A DNA stretch of 64,000 nt from Ovoidimarina sp038744785 (lineage in GTDB: Bacteria; Pseudomonadota; Alphaproteobacteria; Rhodobacterales; Rhodobacteraceae), in the NCBI GenBank assembly GCA_038744785.1, contig JBCDLX010000011.1, forward strand, positions 1-64,000. Direction: 5' to 3'. The stretch's first letter is position 1. The number at the start of each line of letters is the position of its first letter. Below the pieces are notes generated by a model. The model saw nothing but the letters and a program-made list of their open reading frames with translations, was not told where the DNA came from and made no database searches. Positions 52,108-61,102 of this stretch are shown piece by piece. Made by a program: the position numbers and the translations under genes.

Positions 52108-52435
52108 GAGTTTCTCCATTCCCTGGTGTGGCGCAATGCGACTCGTTCTGGTTCTACCGACGAGGCGTAGTCCGATGGCCGAAGAGTTTCAATCGCTTGC
52201 TGCGAAGGTTGGCGGATCCGCTGGAAGTATATCCGAGCGGTTCAAGTAGGCCGACGATTCGCCATGCTTTGCGAATGCTGATACCCTGACGGCTTGTTTC
52301 TGTTTCCGAGTTTCTACGCGTGGCTTTTGATCGACCCGGTTTATCGGGTGCACATTGGCTCTGACAGTCATGCGACTGTCACATTCGATCTCTAGCGAAC
52401 GCGCATAGCCACCAAAAACACTTAGGGAGCTAACA
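52108..52435. other. Promoter region between ALDH and phoX
   Basis: This 328-base intergenic region has no gene. Its right third holds a Pho box (52362-52382) ahead of phoX. The left part serves the aldehyde dehydrogenase operon; no operator is clear there. Confidence 0.6.
52362..52382 (+). promoter_or_regulatory. Pho box with coincident inverted repeat
   Basis: CAGTCAT-GCGA-CTGTCAC (52365-52382) fits the PhoB site (CTGTCAT-N4-CTGTCAC) with one mismatch and the correct 7-4-7 spacing. It also lies in a perfect inverted repeat TGACAGTC-ATGC-GACTGTCA (52362-52381). It is 54 bases upstream of phoX. Phosphate-starvation control of phoX is well established in marine Rhodobacterales. Confidence 0.7.
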
Positions 52436-54331
52436 ATGAAAGATATCGACCTAACCGAAATTTCCGCAGACGATTGGGACGAATTGCGAAACCCGCGCCC
52501 GGCGGAGTCCGATTTTGATCGGGTCGTCGAAGAAGCGATTTCGCGCCGTGGTTTTCTGAACGGCGTTGTGGCCTTTGGCTCGGGCGCTGCGGTGATGGGT
52601 ACCGGCACGCTCTTGTCGACAACTTCGGCCGAAGCTCAGGCGGCGGGGCGTTTTGCCTTTGTGCCGATCGCAATTCAGACGGATTTCACGGTTCACGTGC
52701 CGGAAGGCTACAGCTGGTCGCCGCTCGCGAAGTGGGGACAGCCGATGTTCTCGGATGCTGACGAATTCGATCCAAACACCGGCCACACCGCAGCCAATGC
52801 CTCGAAAGTGTTTGGGGAGAACACCGATGGCATGTGGTTGTTCTCGATCGACGGTCATGAAGTGATTGCGGTCAACAATGAATACGCAAACCGTAAGACC
52901 AACCTGAACTACGAAGGCGACGCGGCCGGCATTCCGCAGAGCCTTGAAGACGTTCAGTTGTTCCAAGGTATCCAGGGCGTGACGGTCTTTGAAGTCGCGC
53001 GGGTTGAAGGTGGTGGCTATGAAATCGTCGTCGATTCGCCCTTCAACCGCCGGATCGACCACAATACGCCGATGGAAATCACTGGCCCGGTACGCGGCCA
53101 TGATCTGCTGAAGACGTCCGCCGATCCTGACGGAGTTCAGTCGCTCGGCACGATGAACAATTGTGGCTCGGGCCCAACCCCGTGGGGCACATATCTGACC
53201 TGCGAAGAGAACTTTAACGGATACTTTGGCTCGACGGACGCTGAGTTTGAACTCACCGATGGCATGAAGCGGTACGGCGTCGGCCATGACGGCTGGGGCT
53301 ATGACTACCACAAGTTCGACGAGCGCTTCGATATTTCGAAGAACCCCAATGAACCCAATCGTGCCGGTTGGGTCGTGGAAATCGATCCGTCTGATGCGTC
53401 TTCAACTCCGAAGAAGCGGACCGGCCTTGGCCGCATCAAGCACGAGAATGCGGCAACTGTACTGGCACCATCTGGGCACGTGGTCGTTTACATGGGCGAC
53501 GACGAACGTGGCGAATACATGTACAAGTTCGTATCAGACGACGTGTATACCCCCGGTGGCGACACCGAGAACCTGCTGAACGAAGGCACTCTGTTTGCCG
53601 CCAAGTTCAACGCGGACGGTACGGGTGATTGGGTCGCTCTGACGCCAGAATCGACCGGTATGGACGCGATGGAGATCCTGGTTCACACCCGCATGGCCGC
53701 TTCAGCTGTGGGTGCGACCACGATGGACCGTCCAGAATGGGTCGCCGTGAACCCGGTCGCTGCGGAAGGCTATTGCGCTCTGACGAACAATAGGAACCGC
53801 GGCGTGAAACCGAATGCAGGTGGCGACGATACGTCCGTCAATGGCCCGAACCCTCGCGAAGCCAACAACTTTGGCCAGATCGTGCGCTGGTTCCCGGCCA
53901 ATGACGACCATGCAACCGCCGCGTTCCGTTGGGACCTTTACGTGATGGCCGGAAACCCGGTTACGCAGGAAGGTGCCTATAAGGGATCGTCCAACGTGAC
54001 CGAGGGCAACATGTTCAACTCGCCTGACGGTATGATGTTCGACAGTTCTGGCCTTCTTTGGATTCAGACCGACGGCAATGACAAGAACGAAGGCGAGTTC
54101 GAAGGCCAGGGCAATAACCAGATGCTTGCTGGCGATCCGGTGACGGGTCAGATCGAGCGCTTCCTGACTGGCCCGAACGGGTCCGAAGTGACCGGTCTGA
54201 CATGGTCTGCGGACAAAAAGACAATGTTCGTCGGTATCCAGCACCCCGGTGGTTCGTTCCCCGACGGCGAAGGCAAGCCTCGGTCGACCGTGATCTCGGT
54301 TTGGCGCGACGATGGCGGCCTCGTGGGCTGA
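52436..54331 (+). CDS. phoX: Alkaline phosphatase PhoX
   Basis: A 631-residue protein with a Tat signal (ISRRGFLNGVVAFGSGAAVM, Arg37-Arg38) after a longer N-terminus with acidic residues, then the DUF839/PhoX beta-propeller: GTMNNCGSGPTPWGTYLTCE, EVDPSD-like VEIDPSD, and RIKHENA. PhoX is a calcium- and iron-dependent phosphatase, exported to the periplasm or cell surface, releasing phosphate from esters. A Pho box is upstream and a terminator downstream, so it stands alone in the Pho regulon. Confidence 0.92.
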   Translation: MKDIDLTEISADDWDELRNPRPAESDFDRVVEEAISRRGFLNGVVAFGSGAAVMGTGTLLSTTSAEAQAAGRFAFVPIAIQTDFTVHVPEGYSWSPLAKWGQPMFSDADEFDPNTGHTAANASKVFGENTDGMWLFSIDGHEVIAVNNEYANRKTNLNYEGDAAGIPQSLEDVQLFQGIQGVTVFEVARVEGGGYEIVVDSPFNRRIDHNTPMEITGPVRGHDLLKTSADPDGVQSLGTMNNCGSGPTPWGTYLTCEENFNGYFGSTDAEFELTDGMKRYGVGHDGWGYDYHKFDERFDISKNPNEPNRAGWVVEIDPSDASSTPKKRTGLGRIKHENAATVLAPSGHVVVYMGDDERGEYMYKFVSDDVYTPGGDTENLLNEGTLFAAKFNADGTGDWVALTPESTGMDAMEILVHTRMAASAVGATTMDRPEWVAVNPVAAEGYCALTNNRNRGVKPNAGGDDTSVNGPNPREANNFGQIVRWFPANDDHATAAFRWDLYVMAGNPVTQEGAYKGSSNVTEGNMFNSPDGMMFDSSGLLWIQTDGNDKNEGEFEGQGNNQMLAGDPVTGQIERFLTGPNGSEVTGLTWSADKKTMFVGIQHPGGSFPDGEGKPRSTVISVWRDDGGLVG

Positions 54332-54351
54332 CGATTAACTCCAAAGCACGA

Positions 54352-54383
54352 AGAGCCCCGGTAATATCCTGGGCTCTTTTTTT
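54352..54383 (+). terminator. Rho-independent terminator after phoX
   Basis: AGAGCCC and GGGCTCT form a perfect 7-bp stem with a 12-base loop and a run of seven T. Confidence 0.9.
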
Positions 54384-54451
54384 GCCTGCATCGCGGGCGT
54401 TTCGCCTGTCCGAACGAAAAGGTCCCGCGTGCATGCCGCAAACGGCGCAAG

Positions 54452-54919
54452 CTACGAAAGCGCTTTTCGGAAGATCACCTTGTCATCACCTGCGGCCCAG
54501 AATTCGCGTATGCGGGCTTCTTCATCGTAGCCGTTCCTGGCGTAGAACCGGCGCGTCAAGGCGAAGTCCTCGGTCCCCGACGTTTCGATGATAAGAACAC
54601 GCTGGCCCTTGCTTCTCAGATGCGCCTCGGCTGCATCGACGAGGGCGGTGCCAAGTTTCTTGCCCTGCATGTCGGGCCTGACCGCCAGAGCAAGCATGTT
54701 CCAGGTTCCATCCGTGAACTCTTCGGGCTTTGTGTAGCAAAGGCCGACCGCCACACCCTGGACATGGCAGGTGAGCAGGAACGCTTCGGTCTGACCCTGT
54801 AGGATAGCCGCCAGCATGTCTGGGAGCACTTCGCTTGGGAACAGTTCGGTCTGCTCGACCACCACTTTCAGTGCGGGAACATCGTCCGTTTTTTTTGGTC
54901 TAACTGTCAGATTTTTCAT
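54452..54919 (-). CDS. GNAT-family N-acetyltransferase
   Basis: A 155-residue protein; the ATG at 54919 (MKNLTVRPKKTDDV) is preceded by AAGGAC. The acetyl-CoA-binding A motif is VRPDMQGKKLGTALVDAA, with ARNGYDEEARIREFW as motif B. The substrate (protein N-terminus, aminoglycoside, polyamine) cannot be told. It converges on phoX. Confidence 0.88.
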   Translation of the reverse strand: MKNLTVRPKKTDDVPALKVVVEQTELFPSEVLPDMLAAILQGQTEAFLLTCHVQGVAVGLCYTKPEEFTDGTWNMLALAVRPDMQGKKLGTALVDAAEAHLRSKGQRVLIIETSGTEDFALTRRFYARNGYDEEARIREFWAAGDDKVIFRKALS

Positions 54920-55547
54920 CGATTCTGTCCTTAGCAATCGCGGTGTTCAGAGTGGGGATGCGGCAGAGCTGCCGGTTCATAGGTTCCATCAGACGGTTGG
55001 TGCACCACTGGGGGTACTCACCGAACCTGTGGTGGTTGTTCGCGAAGCTATGGATGTCGCGATGATGGCCTCCCGGCGGAAGCGCGTACGGCTCTGCGCC
55101 ATCCCGCGCCAAAACATGCAAAGCACGCGCGTTGAGCCCTGAGATTTTCAATGGATTGCTCTCGTTGGATTATGTCAGCCAGCAAATGCTCCCGGCGTCG
55201 CGCGCGGGAGGTGCTTGGTTCCGTTCAGTCCGTGTGCGCGGACCCTAGCGGCTTACCGCAGTCTTTGACATAAAATCTCCATAACCCCACGCCTTTGCGG
55301 GGCCTGATTGTTGGTAGACTGTGCCGGCCCTGGGTTCAAGCGCGCAAGATAGAGGAACGCATCGGCACGGCGTAACCAAGGGCGTTGGGCCATTCCTCGA
55401 TTGTGCGGAATCACAGACGACGCATTACAGTGTCGTTCAGAAACGATTTGGGCGCACCGGTCCATCCCGATTTGAAGATGTGTCCGCGTATTCTGACCAC
55501 AACGTCTTGCAGAACGCGTCTACACCGATTTCTTGGTGTGGTTTTGT
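54920..55547. other. Gene-free stretch
   Basis: About 630 bases without a convincing gene. Small frames on both strands lack motifs. The minus strand has two hairpins: CTCCCG/CGGGAG at 55189-55210, and CCCCGC/GCGTGGGG around 55284-55302. Composition is GC-rich, like the neighbours. A non-coding RNA or the scar of a lost gene is possible, but nothing supports either directly. Confidence 0.4.
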
Positions 55548-56348
55548 TTATTGCCCGGTGAAGTTTGGCTGACGCTTTTCGATGAAGGCGCCCACGGCTT
55601 CGTCGTGATCCTTCGTGTGATGCGCAATCGACTGGAGGGCTGCGGACAATTCCAGGGCTGCTGGAAACGTGCTGCAAGTCGCCTCGCGCAAGAGGCGTTT
55701 GGACATACGGACGGCCTGCGGTGGGTTGTTCGCGATCCGTGCCGCCAAGTCTTGCGCTTCAGACATTAGCGAAGTGCTGTCAACGACCCGCGAGACGAGG
55801 CCGATTTCCAACGCCTGTTCAGCATCAATCATATCACCGGTGAAAATGAGTTCGGCTGCTCTTGCCGGACCCACGAGGCGTGGCAGCAGCCATGCGCCGC
55901 CATCTGCTGGCACAATGCCCAGTTTCGTAAAGCTTGTCGCAAACCTGGCATTATCCGAGGCGATCCGGATGTCGCACATCATTGCCAGGTCGCACCCGGC
56001 CCCGACAGCTGGCCCGTTGACGGCTGCGATAAGAGGGACTTCGAGCTCCCAAAGAGCCTTTGGAAGCCGCAAGAGGCTGTGTTTGTAGGTGGCACGGATA
56101 TCGGCGGATGATCCGGCAGCAATCCCACGCTTCTCGTACATCTGTTTGACATTGCCGCCGGCGCAAAACGCTGTCCCGGCGCCGGTCAGGATCACAGCGC
56201 GAACGCTCAAGTCTTCTGATATGCGGCGGCACGCATCCTCGAAGGCATCAAAAATGTCCGGGGAGGAGAGGGCGTTCCGTTCTCCAGGCCGATTCATGGT
56301 AAGCGTAAGGATGGCATCGTCTTGCTTCCAAAGAAGAAAATCGCTCAT
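55548..56348 (-). CDS. Enoyl-CoA hydratase/isomerase (PaaG-like active site)
   Basis: A 266-residue crotonase; the ATG at 56348 (MSDFLLWKQDD) fits, the longer frame does not. The oxyanion loops are AFCAGGNVKQ and NGPAVGAGCDLAMM. The two catalytic Glu of true hydratases are replaced: Asp in GCDL, and a non-acidic residue in SFTKLGIVPADGGAWLLPR. The latter segment is as in PaaG-type isomerases, so an isomerase is more likely than a hydratase. It follows the CoA-transferase gene on the same strand. Confidence 0.85.
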   Translation of the reverse strand: MSDFLLWKQDDAILTLTMNRPGERNALSSPDIFDAFEDACRRISEDLSVRAVILTGAGTAFCAGGNVKQMYEKRGIAAGSSADIRATYKHSLLRLPKALWELEVPLIAAVNGPAVGAGCDLAMMCDIRIASDNARFATSFTKLGIVPADGGAWLLPRLVGPARAAELIFTGDMIDAEQALEIGLVSRVVDSTSLMSEAQDLAARIANNPPQAVRMSKRLLREATCSTFPAALELSAALQSIAHHTKDHDEAVGAFIEKRQPNFTGQ

Positions 56349-56379
56349 GGTCGGGCCTGTCTTGGAGTCCAGAGTACGG

Positions 56380-57582
56380 TCAGATTGCACCGGCGGCGCG
56401 TAGGTCTTGCAATTCGGCCTCGTTAAATCCGGCGTCGCGCAAGACGGTTTCGGTGTCCGCGCCAAGACGCGATGGTTGGCGTGAGTTCGATTGATTCTGA
56501 CCATTGGCCTTGAACGTCATGGCAGGGATGTGGATCGGACGGTCGTAGTCCTCGATTTCGATCTCGCTTGTCAGCCCTCGGGTCGCAATGTGATCTTCCG
56601 CCAGGATTTCGTCGATGGATCTCAATCGGCCTGCGGGAACCGAGGCTTCGCTGAGCGCGATTTCCCATTCTGTCGCAGTACGGGTTTTGAAAGCCACCTT
56701 GAGCTCCTCGCGTAGATCTTTGGCGTTGGCCTTTCGACCTTCGGGTGTGGACCAGCGAGTGTCGGCGAGGATGTCTTGCCGCCCCATGGCTTTACACATC
56801 CGTTCGAATTGAGGCGCGTTGTTTGCGGCCAGCATCAGCATGCCGTCAGAAGTGTCGAACGCACCGGAGGAGGGGCTTGCGCTCCAGGCTTCATTGCCGC
56901 TGGGTTCGGGCACCCAATCAGTGGAAAGCGTACGCGACATAAGGGCCGTCATCAGGACCAGTGCTGTATCCAGCATGGCCACGTCCAGTTGTACCGCTTC
57001 ACCGGTGCGGCGCACTTCGTGTAGCCCGGCAAGCACCGCCATCGCCGCGTTCAGGCCCGTGGCATAGTCGACATAAGGTGATCCAACTTTTGTCGGTTTT
57101 GATCCCTTTTCTCCAGTGGTGAGCATGATGCCGCTCATGCCCTGCACGATATGATCGTAAGAGGGGCGGTTGCTAAACGCGCCGTCTTGGCCAAACGCCG
57201 AAACAGAGCAATAGACCAGTTTCGGGTTGATTTCGCGCAAATCATTGAAGCCAAGGCCAAGGCGTTCCGCGACGCCAGGTTTGAAGTTTTCCAGAAACAC
57301 GTCGGCATCTGCGACCAGACGTTTTAATGCGGCATTTCCTTCGGGCGATTTGAGGTTGAGGACAACCGACTGTTTGTTTGCGTTTTGAACAATGTACGCC
57401 ATGCCCATTTTCTTGTCCGCAAGGTCGGGCACCCAATCACCGATACGTGTCCAGTCGCCGCCGTCGGGGTTTTCGATCTTGATCACCTCGGCCCCCATGA
57501 GGCCCAGCTGATAGGTGGCAAATGGACCTGCCAATACCTGGCTCAGATCAACAATCTTCACGCCTTGTAGTGGGGCAAACAT
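56380..57582 (-). CDS. CaiB/BaiF-type class III CoA transferase
   Basis: A 400-residue protein with GVKIVDLSQVLAGPFATYQL, the conserved Asp205 nucleophile in VAMLDTALVLM, and the family's GQDGAFSNRPSYDHIVQGMSG loop. It moves CoA between carboxylic acids, activating an acid for degradation without ATP. It lies one base from ribB and 31 bases from the hydratase/isomerase gene on the same strand, suggesting an operon ribB-CoA transferase-isomerase. Its substrate may derive from the monooxygenase pathway across the MarR gene. Confidence 0.9.
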   Translation of the reverse strand: MFAPLQGVKIVDLSQVLAGPFATYQLGLMGAEVIKIENPDGGDWTRIGDWVPDLADKKMGMAYIVQNANKQSVVLNLKSPEGNAALKRLVADADVFLENFKPGVAERLGLGFNDLREINPKLVYCSVSAFGQDGAFSNRPSYDHIVQGMSGIMLTTGEKGSKPTKVGSPYVDYATGLNAAMAVLAGLHEVRRTGEAVQLDVAMLDTALVLMTALMSRTLSTDWVPEPSGNEAWSASPSSGAFDTSDGMLMLAANNAPQFERMCKAMGRQDILADTRWSTPEGRKANAKDLREELKVAFKTRTATEWEIALSEASVPAGRLRSIDEILAEDHIATRGLTSEIEIEDYDRPIHIPAMTFKANGQNQSNSRQPSRLGADTETVLRDAGFNEAELQDLRAAGAI

Positions 57583-57583
57583 C

Positions 57584-58741
57584 TCATTGGCCTTTCAGAG
57601 AGACGTGGGTGATTGGACGCCCATTTTCGATGATTGGCCGTGTGCCGATGATCTCAAGACCGTAAGCATCAAGGCCAATTGGATTGAGTTTTTCCGAATT
57701 GGTCAGGAGAAGCAGTTTTGACAATCCGAGACGTGTCAGAACTTGCGCGCCCAGGCCGTATTCGCGCAGTGTGTGCGGTGCGTTGCCGCTGCGTCCGCCC
57801 ATCTTCATTGCGATATCGCGGAGCAAAACCACAACGCCGCGCCCTTCCTGGGCGACGATTTCCATCGATCTTCCGGTTTCGTTCAATGCGGATTGACCAT
57901 CAAGACCGAGCACGTCACGGGAGGGATCAAGCGCGTGAATGCGTGTCAGAACTGGGGGTTCACCAGAGATATCGCCCTTGACCAAAACAAGATGTTCTGC
58001 CCCATTGATCTGGTCAGTGAAAACGACGAGCTCCCAGGTTCCGCCAAAGGTGCTCTGGACACTTTTTCGATCGGTGATTGTGACAAGATTGTCGTGCCTC
58101 CGTCGATAGGCGATAAGATCACTGATCGTTCCGATATTGAGCCCGTGTTGCCGTGCAAATTCTACCAGTTCGGGCAAGCGCGCCATCGTGCCGTCGCTAT
58201 TCATGATCTCGCAAATCAGCCCGGCTGGTTTCAAACCTGCGAGCCTTGCCACATCAACGGAGGCTTCGGTATGTCCGGCCCGAACCAGAACGCCGCCATC
58301 TTTTGCTCTCAGCGGGAATATGTGGCCCGGCATTGCAATATCCGCTGGACCCTTTGCATCGTCGATGGCAACGGCCACGGTTCGTGCCCGGTCGTGTGCG
58401 GAAATTCCGGTGCTGATGCCCTCTCGCGCTTCAATAGACACGGTAAAGGCGGTTTCATTGCGCGACGAATTGTTCTTGGCCATCATCGGCAGGCCTAGGG
58501 CATTGACCCGTTCCGACGTGAGGCTGAGGCAAATCAGGCCGCGGCCGTGTGTGGCCATAAAGTTGACGATCTCGGGAGTTGCCATTTGGGCTGGTATGAT
58601 CAGATCGCCCTCATTTTCGCGGTCTTCGTGGTCCACAAGAATGAACATACGGCCTGATTTGGCGTCTTCGATAATCGTTTCGATGGGCGATATGGTGTGC
58701 TCCCAGTCCACGGGAGTCAGTCGGTTCGTCAGGCAGTTCAC
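57584..58741 (-). CDS. ribB: DHBP synthase with degenerate GTP cyclohydrolase II half
   Basis: A 385-residue protein. The N-terminal DHBP synthase is intact: DHEDRENEGDL (residues 38-47) and RAGHTEASVDVARLAGL. The C-terminal half keeps the GTP cyclohydrolase II fold outline (MEIVAQEGRGVVVLLRDIAM) but lacks the zinc Cys triad, having HALDPSRDVLGLDGQSALNE. It provides dihydroxybutanone phosphate for riboflavin. Its position in a flavoprotein island suggests boosted flavin supply; a motif shared with the monooxygenase promoter lies 36-48 bases upstream. Confidence 0.93.
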   Translation of the reverse strand: MNCLTNRLTPVDWEHTISPIETIIEDAKSGRMFILVDHEDRENEGDLIIPAQMATPEIVNFMATHGRGLICLSLTSERVNALGLPMMAKNNSSRNETAFTVSIEAREGISTGISAHDRARTVAVAIDDAKGPADIAMPGHIFPLRAKDGGVLVRAGHTEASVDVARLAGLKPAGLICEIMNSDGTMARLPELVEFARQHGLNIGTISDLIAYRRRHDNLVTITDRKSVQSTFGGTWELVVFTDQINGAEHLVLVKGDISGEPPVLTRIHALDPSRDVLGLDGQSALNETGRSMEIVAQEGRGVVVLLRDIAMKMGGRSGNAPHTLREYGLGAQVLTRLGLSKLLLLTNSEKLNPIGLDAYGLEIIGTRPIIENGRPITHVSLKGQ

Positions 58742-58776
58742 CGTGATTGTCCTTCATGCGTGTATTAGATGTGTGT

Positions 58777-58789
58777 AGCATGCATATAA
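58777..58789. promoter_or_regulatory. Candidate MarR-type operator, ribB side
   Basis: AGCATGCATATAA, differing at one of 13 bases from AGCATACATATAA at 59523-59535 before the monooxygenase gene. In the two places the motif has the opposite orientation relative to the genes, which argues for a protein-binding site and against a common -10 box. Confidence 0.5.
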
Positions 58790-58839
58790 ATACAACGCAA
58801 GAAGCTTTGACATAGGCGCGTGCAGTTGTAGTCAGGATT

Positions 58840-59334
58840 TTAGGTGCTGGCCGATTTGTCGACAGCCTCAAAATCGTCGTGCAGACGGTTCAAGAGCGTT
58901 GCGATCAATTCGACATCATGATCCGTCCAGTTTGCGGTCACCTCGGCCAAAAGTTTTTCTCGACCCGCGCGGGCTTTTACCAACATGTCGCGTCCGTTGG
59001 TCGTGAGTTTTAGCACCGACTTTCGCCGGTCAACCGAGCTTGGGTTGCGTTCGGCATAGCCATTAGACACTGCGCTTTCCACAAGTCGGCTCGCCGTTGA
59101 GGCATCGACTTCCAGCTCGGCGGCAACATCGCTCACGCTCGTCGTTTCAGAATTGAGTGCGTCGATTGCAAAGATTGTGCGCAGGACCGACATCGCAATC
59201 GGGCTTCCGATTTCGTCTATCAGGCGGCGTCGTCGTCCCTGCTGAAGCCATAGCCGCCTCAGACGCATCAGCCCGCGGTCGAGCTCTGCAAAGCGGTTAT
59301 GTTCGGTCGCAGGTATGGCTGTTCTTTTTGTCAT
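58840..59334 (-). CDS. MarR-family regulator
   Basis: A 164-residue winged helix protein: VSDVAAELEVDASTASRLVE (recognition helix), wing VDRRKSVLKL, and terminal helices for dimerisation. The gene lies between the divergent monooxygenase operon and the ribB operon on its own strand. Two copies of a shared motif flank it, so it probably represses both in the absence of its ligand, likely the pathway's substrate. Confidence 0.92.
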   Translation of the reverse strand: MTKRTAIPATEHNRFAELDRGLMRLRRLWLQQGRRRRLIDEIGSPIAMSVLRTIFAIDALNSETTSVSDVAAELEVDASTASRLVESAVSNGYAERNPSSVDRRKSVLKLTTNGRDMLVKARAGREKLLAEVTANWTDHDVELIATLLNRLHDDFEAVDKSAST

Positions 59335-59506
59335 TGTCCTAACCCTGTCTGGGCTCGTGCCGGTCTTCTTAAAGGCTTTGGTTCACTACTTATCCCAATT
59401 CACGTCGCTGCCCGAAACCAGAAAGTCCAGTAATCCTTGCATTTTTTGTAGGGCTTCGTCTTTCCGCCCTCTTTTGGAGGTGAGTAAAGAAAAGTTACTT
59501 GCACTA

Positions 59507-59535
59507 TGCATATAATGCATGCAGCATACATATAA
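59507..59535. promoter_or_regulatory. Candidate operator of the monooxygenase operon
   Basis: TGCATATAATGCA (59507-59519) is a palindrome with arms TGCAT/ATGCA that covers a perfect TATAAT, and AGCATACATATAA (59523-59535) is the near-copy of the ribB-side motif. The pair lies 23-51 bases before the TTG start, where a repressor would block RNA polymerase. Confidence 0.55.
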
Positions 59536-59557
59536 GGGGTGAGCAAGGGAGGCGGCG

Positions 59558-61102
59558 TTGGATTCGCGCGAAAATCAATCTCGCAATTTGCGTGTTGGCA
59601 TCGTCGGCGCAGGCTTGGGAGGCGTGGGTGCTGCTGTGCACATGCTGAGGCGCGGCCATTCGGATATCGAGATTTTTGAACGGTCGGAGCGGCCAGGGGG
59701 TGTATGGTGGGACAACACCTATCCCGGTTGCAGCGTCGACATTCATTCGCACGCCTATTCCTATTCATTTATGAAATACAGATGGAAGCGCACGCACGCG
59801 ACGCGCGATGAGCTTCAGCAATATGTCGAAGACACAATCGACGCTTTTGACCTGCGGTCCAAAATTCACCTCAACACCGAGGTCAAAGAAATTCGGTGGG
59901 ACGATGACCGAGATCTCTATCACATGGAATTCGGTGACGGGACCGCCAAAGAATTTGAAGTGGTAATCAGCGCAGTTGGATTCTTGATTAATCCCAAGAT
60001 GCCAACCTGGCCAGGGATGGATCTCTTCAAGGGCAAGATGATGCACACGTCGCGCTGGGATCATTCCCTTGATCTGAAAGGCAAGACAGTCGCTGTCGTT
60101 GGTACCGGGTCCACGTCGGCGCAGGTCGTGCCCGGAATAGCAGGGGATGTCGGCAAGCTTTTGGTGTTCCAGAGGGAACCCGGCTATGTGGCGCCAAAAA
60201 ATGCACGCGCATATTCGCCTATTGAACAGTTTCTGTACGACTACATGCCCGGCGCAACCCGGTTCAGCCGGCTTCGCGCGTTTACACGGGCCACGATACG
60301 CAATCGCGGGTTCGACGAAACCAGTAACCGTCAGCGCGCCAACAAGGAGATCTGTGTCAAGAACATCACCGATCACGTGCGAGACCCAGAGGTGCAAAAG
60401 CAGCTAACCCCCGACTATCCGTGGGGCTGCAAGCGCCAGATTGAAAGTACGGAATACTATCCGACTTTTAACCGATCGAATGTCAGCCTTGTGCCGCGTG
60501 CGGTTTCAAAGCTCACCGAAGACGCGATTGTCGATGTCGCGGGGAACTTACACAAAGTCGATGTCATCATCCTCGCGACCGGTTTTGAGACGACCAAGTA
60601 CTTGTCGTCGATCAATGTTTATGGCGAAAATGGTCTGTCCCTCAAAGAGGCATGGACACGGCGAGCGGCGGCTTTTGTTGGCGTAACCGTCCCGCGCTTT
60701 CCAAACTTCTTTATTCTTTACGGGCCAAACACTCATGGCGGCTATTCAGTGATTGCGCAGTTGGAATGCGCAGCGCGTCTCGCTGCACGACTGGTGCGGA
60801 AGATGAAGAAGAAAGGCTGGTCACGGGTCGACACCCCGCAAGAGGCCCTTGATTCCTATCTAGTGTGGCTGGACGAAAAGTTCCGGACTGCAGGTTCGGC
60901 CATGATCGCCAATTGCAACAATTACTACACAAATGAGGCCGGAGATAACGTCACAAATTGGCCACTTCCCAACATCCACTATGACATCGCAACTCGTGTG
61001 CGCCCCTACTTCAACCTCGTTGGGACGACAAAAAAGTCGGGCGCGCCGACGTCCAACACGGTCAGTTCACTGTTGCACGTGGATGAAAGGGCAAATCCAT
61101 GA
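59558..61102 (+). CDS. Flavin-containing Baeyer-Villiger-type monooxygenase
   Basis: A 514-residue FAD/NADPH enzyme starting at TTG 59558 after GGGAGGCGGCG. Dinucleotide motifs are GAGLGG (17-22) and GTGSTS (182-187); between them FKGKMMHTSRWD (157-168) is an exact F-x-G-x-x-x-H-T-x-x-W-[PD] type I BVMO fingerprint. It inserts oxygen next to a carbonyl, turning ketones into esters or lactones, or aldehydes to acids. It overlaps the aldehyde dehydrogenase gene by four bases (ATGA) and leads the island's operon. Confidence 0.93.
   Translation: MDSRENQSRNLRVGIVGAGLGGVGAAVHMLRRGHSDIEIFERSERPGGVWWDNTYPGCSVDIHSHAYSYSFMKYRWKRTHATRDELQQYVEDTIDAFDLRSKIHLNTEVKEIRWDDDRDLYHMEFGDGTAKEFEVVISAVGFLINPKMPTWPGMDLFKGKMMHTSRWDHSLDLKGKTVAVVGTGSTSAQVVPGIAGDVGKLLVFQREPGYVAPKNARAYSPIEQFLYDYMPGATRFSRLRAFTRATIRNRGFDETSNRQRANKEICVKNITDHVRDPEVQKQLTPDYPWGCKRQIESTEYYPTFNRSNVSLVPRAVSKLTEDAIVDVAGNLHKVDVIILATGFETTKYLSSINVYGENGLSLKEAWTRRAAAFVGVTVPRFPNFFILYGPNTHGGYSVIAQLECAARLAARLVRKMKKKGWSRVDTPQEALDSYLVWLDEKFRTAGSAMIANCNNYYTNEAGDNVTNWPLPNIHYDIATRVRPYFNLVGTTKKSGAPTSNTVSSLLHVDERANP

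Noticed and set aside
54938..55465. Several 70-108 codon open frames in the gene-free stretch
   Set aside because: No ribosome site with motifs, and none matches a family I know; GC-rich DNA gives such frames easily.
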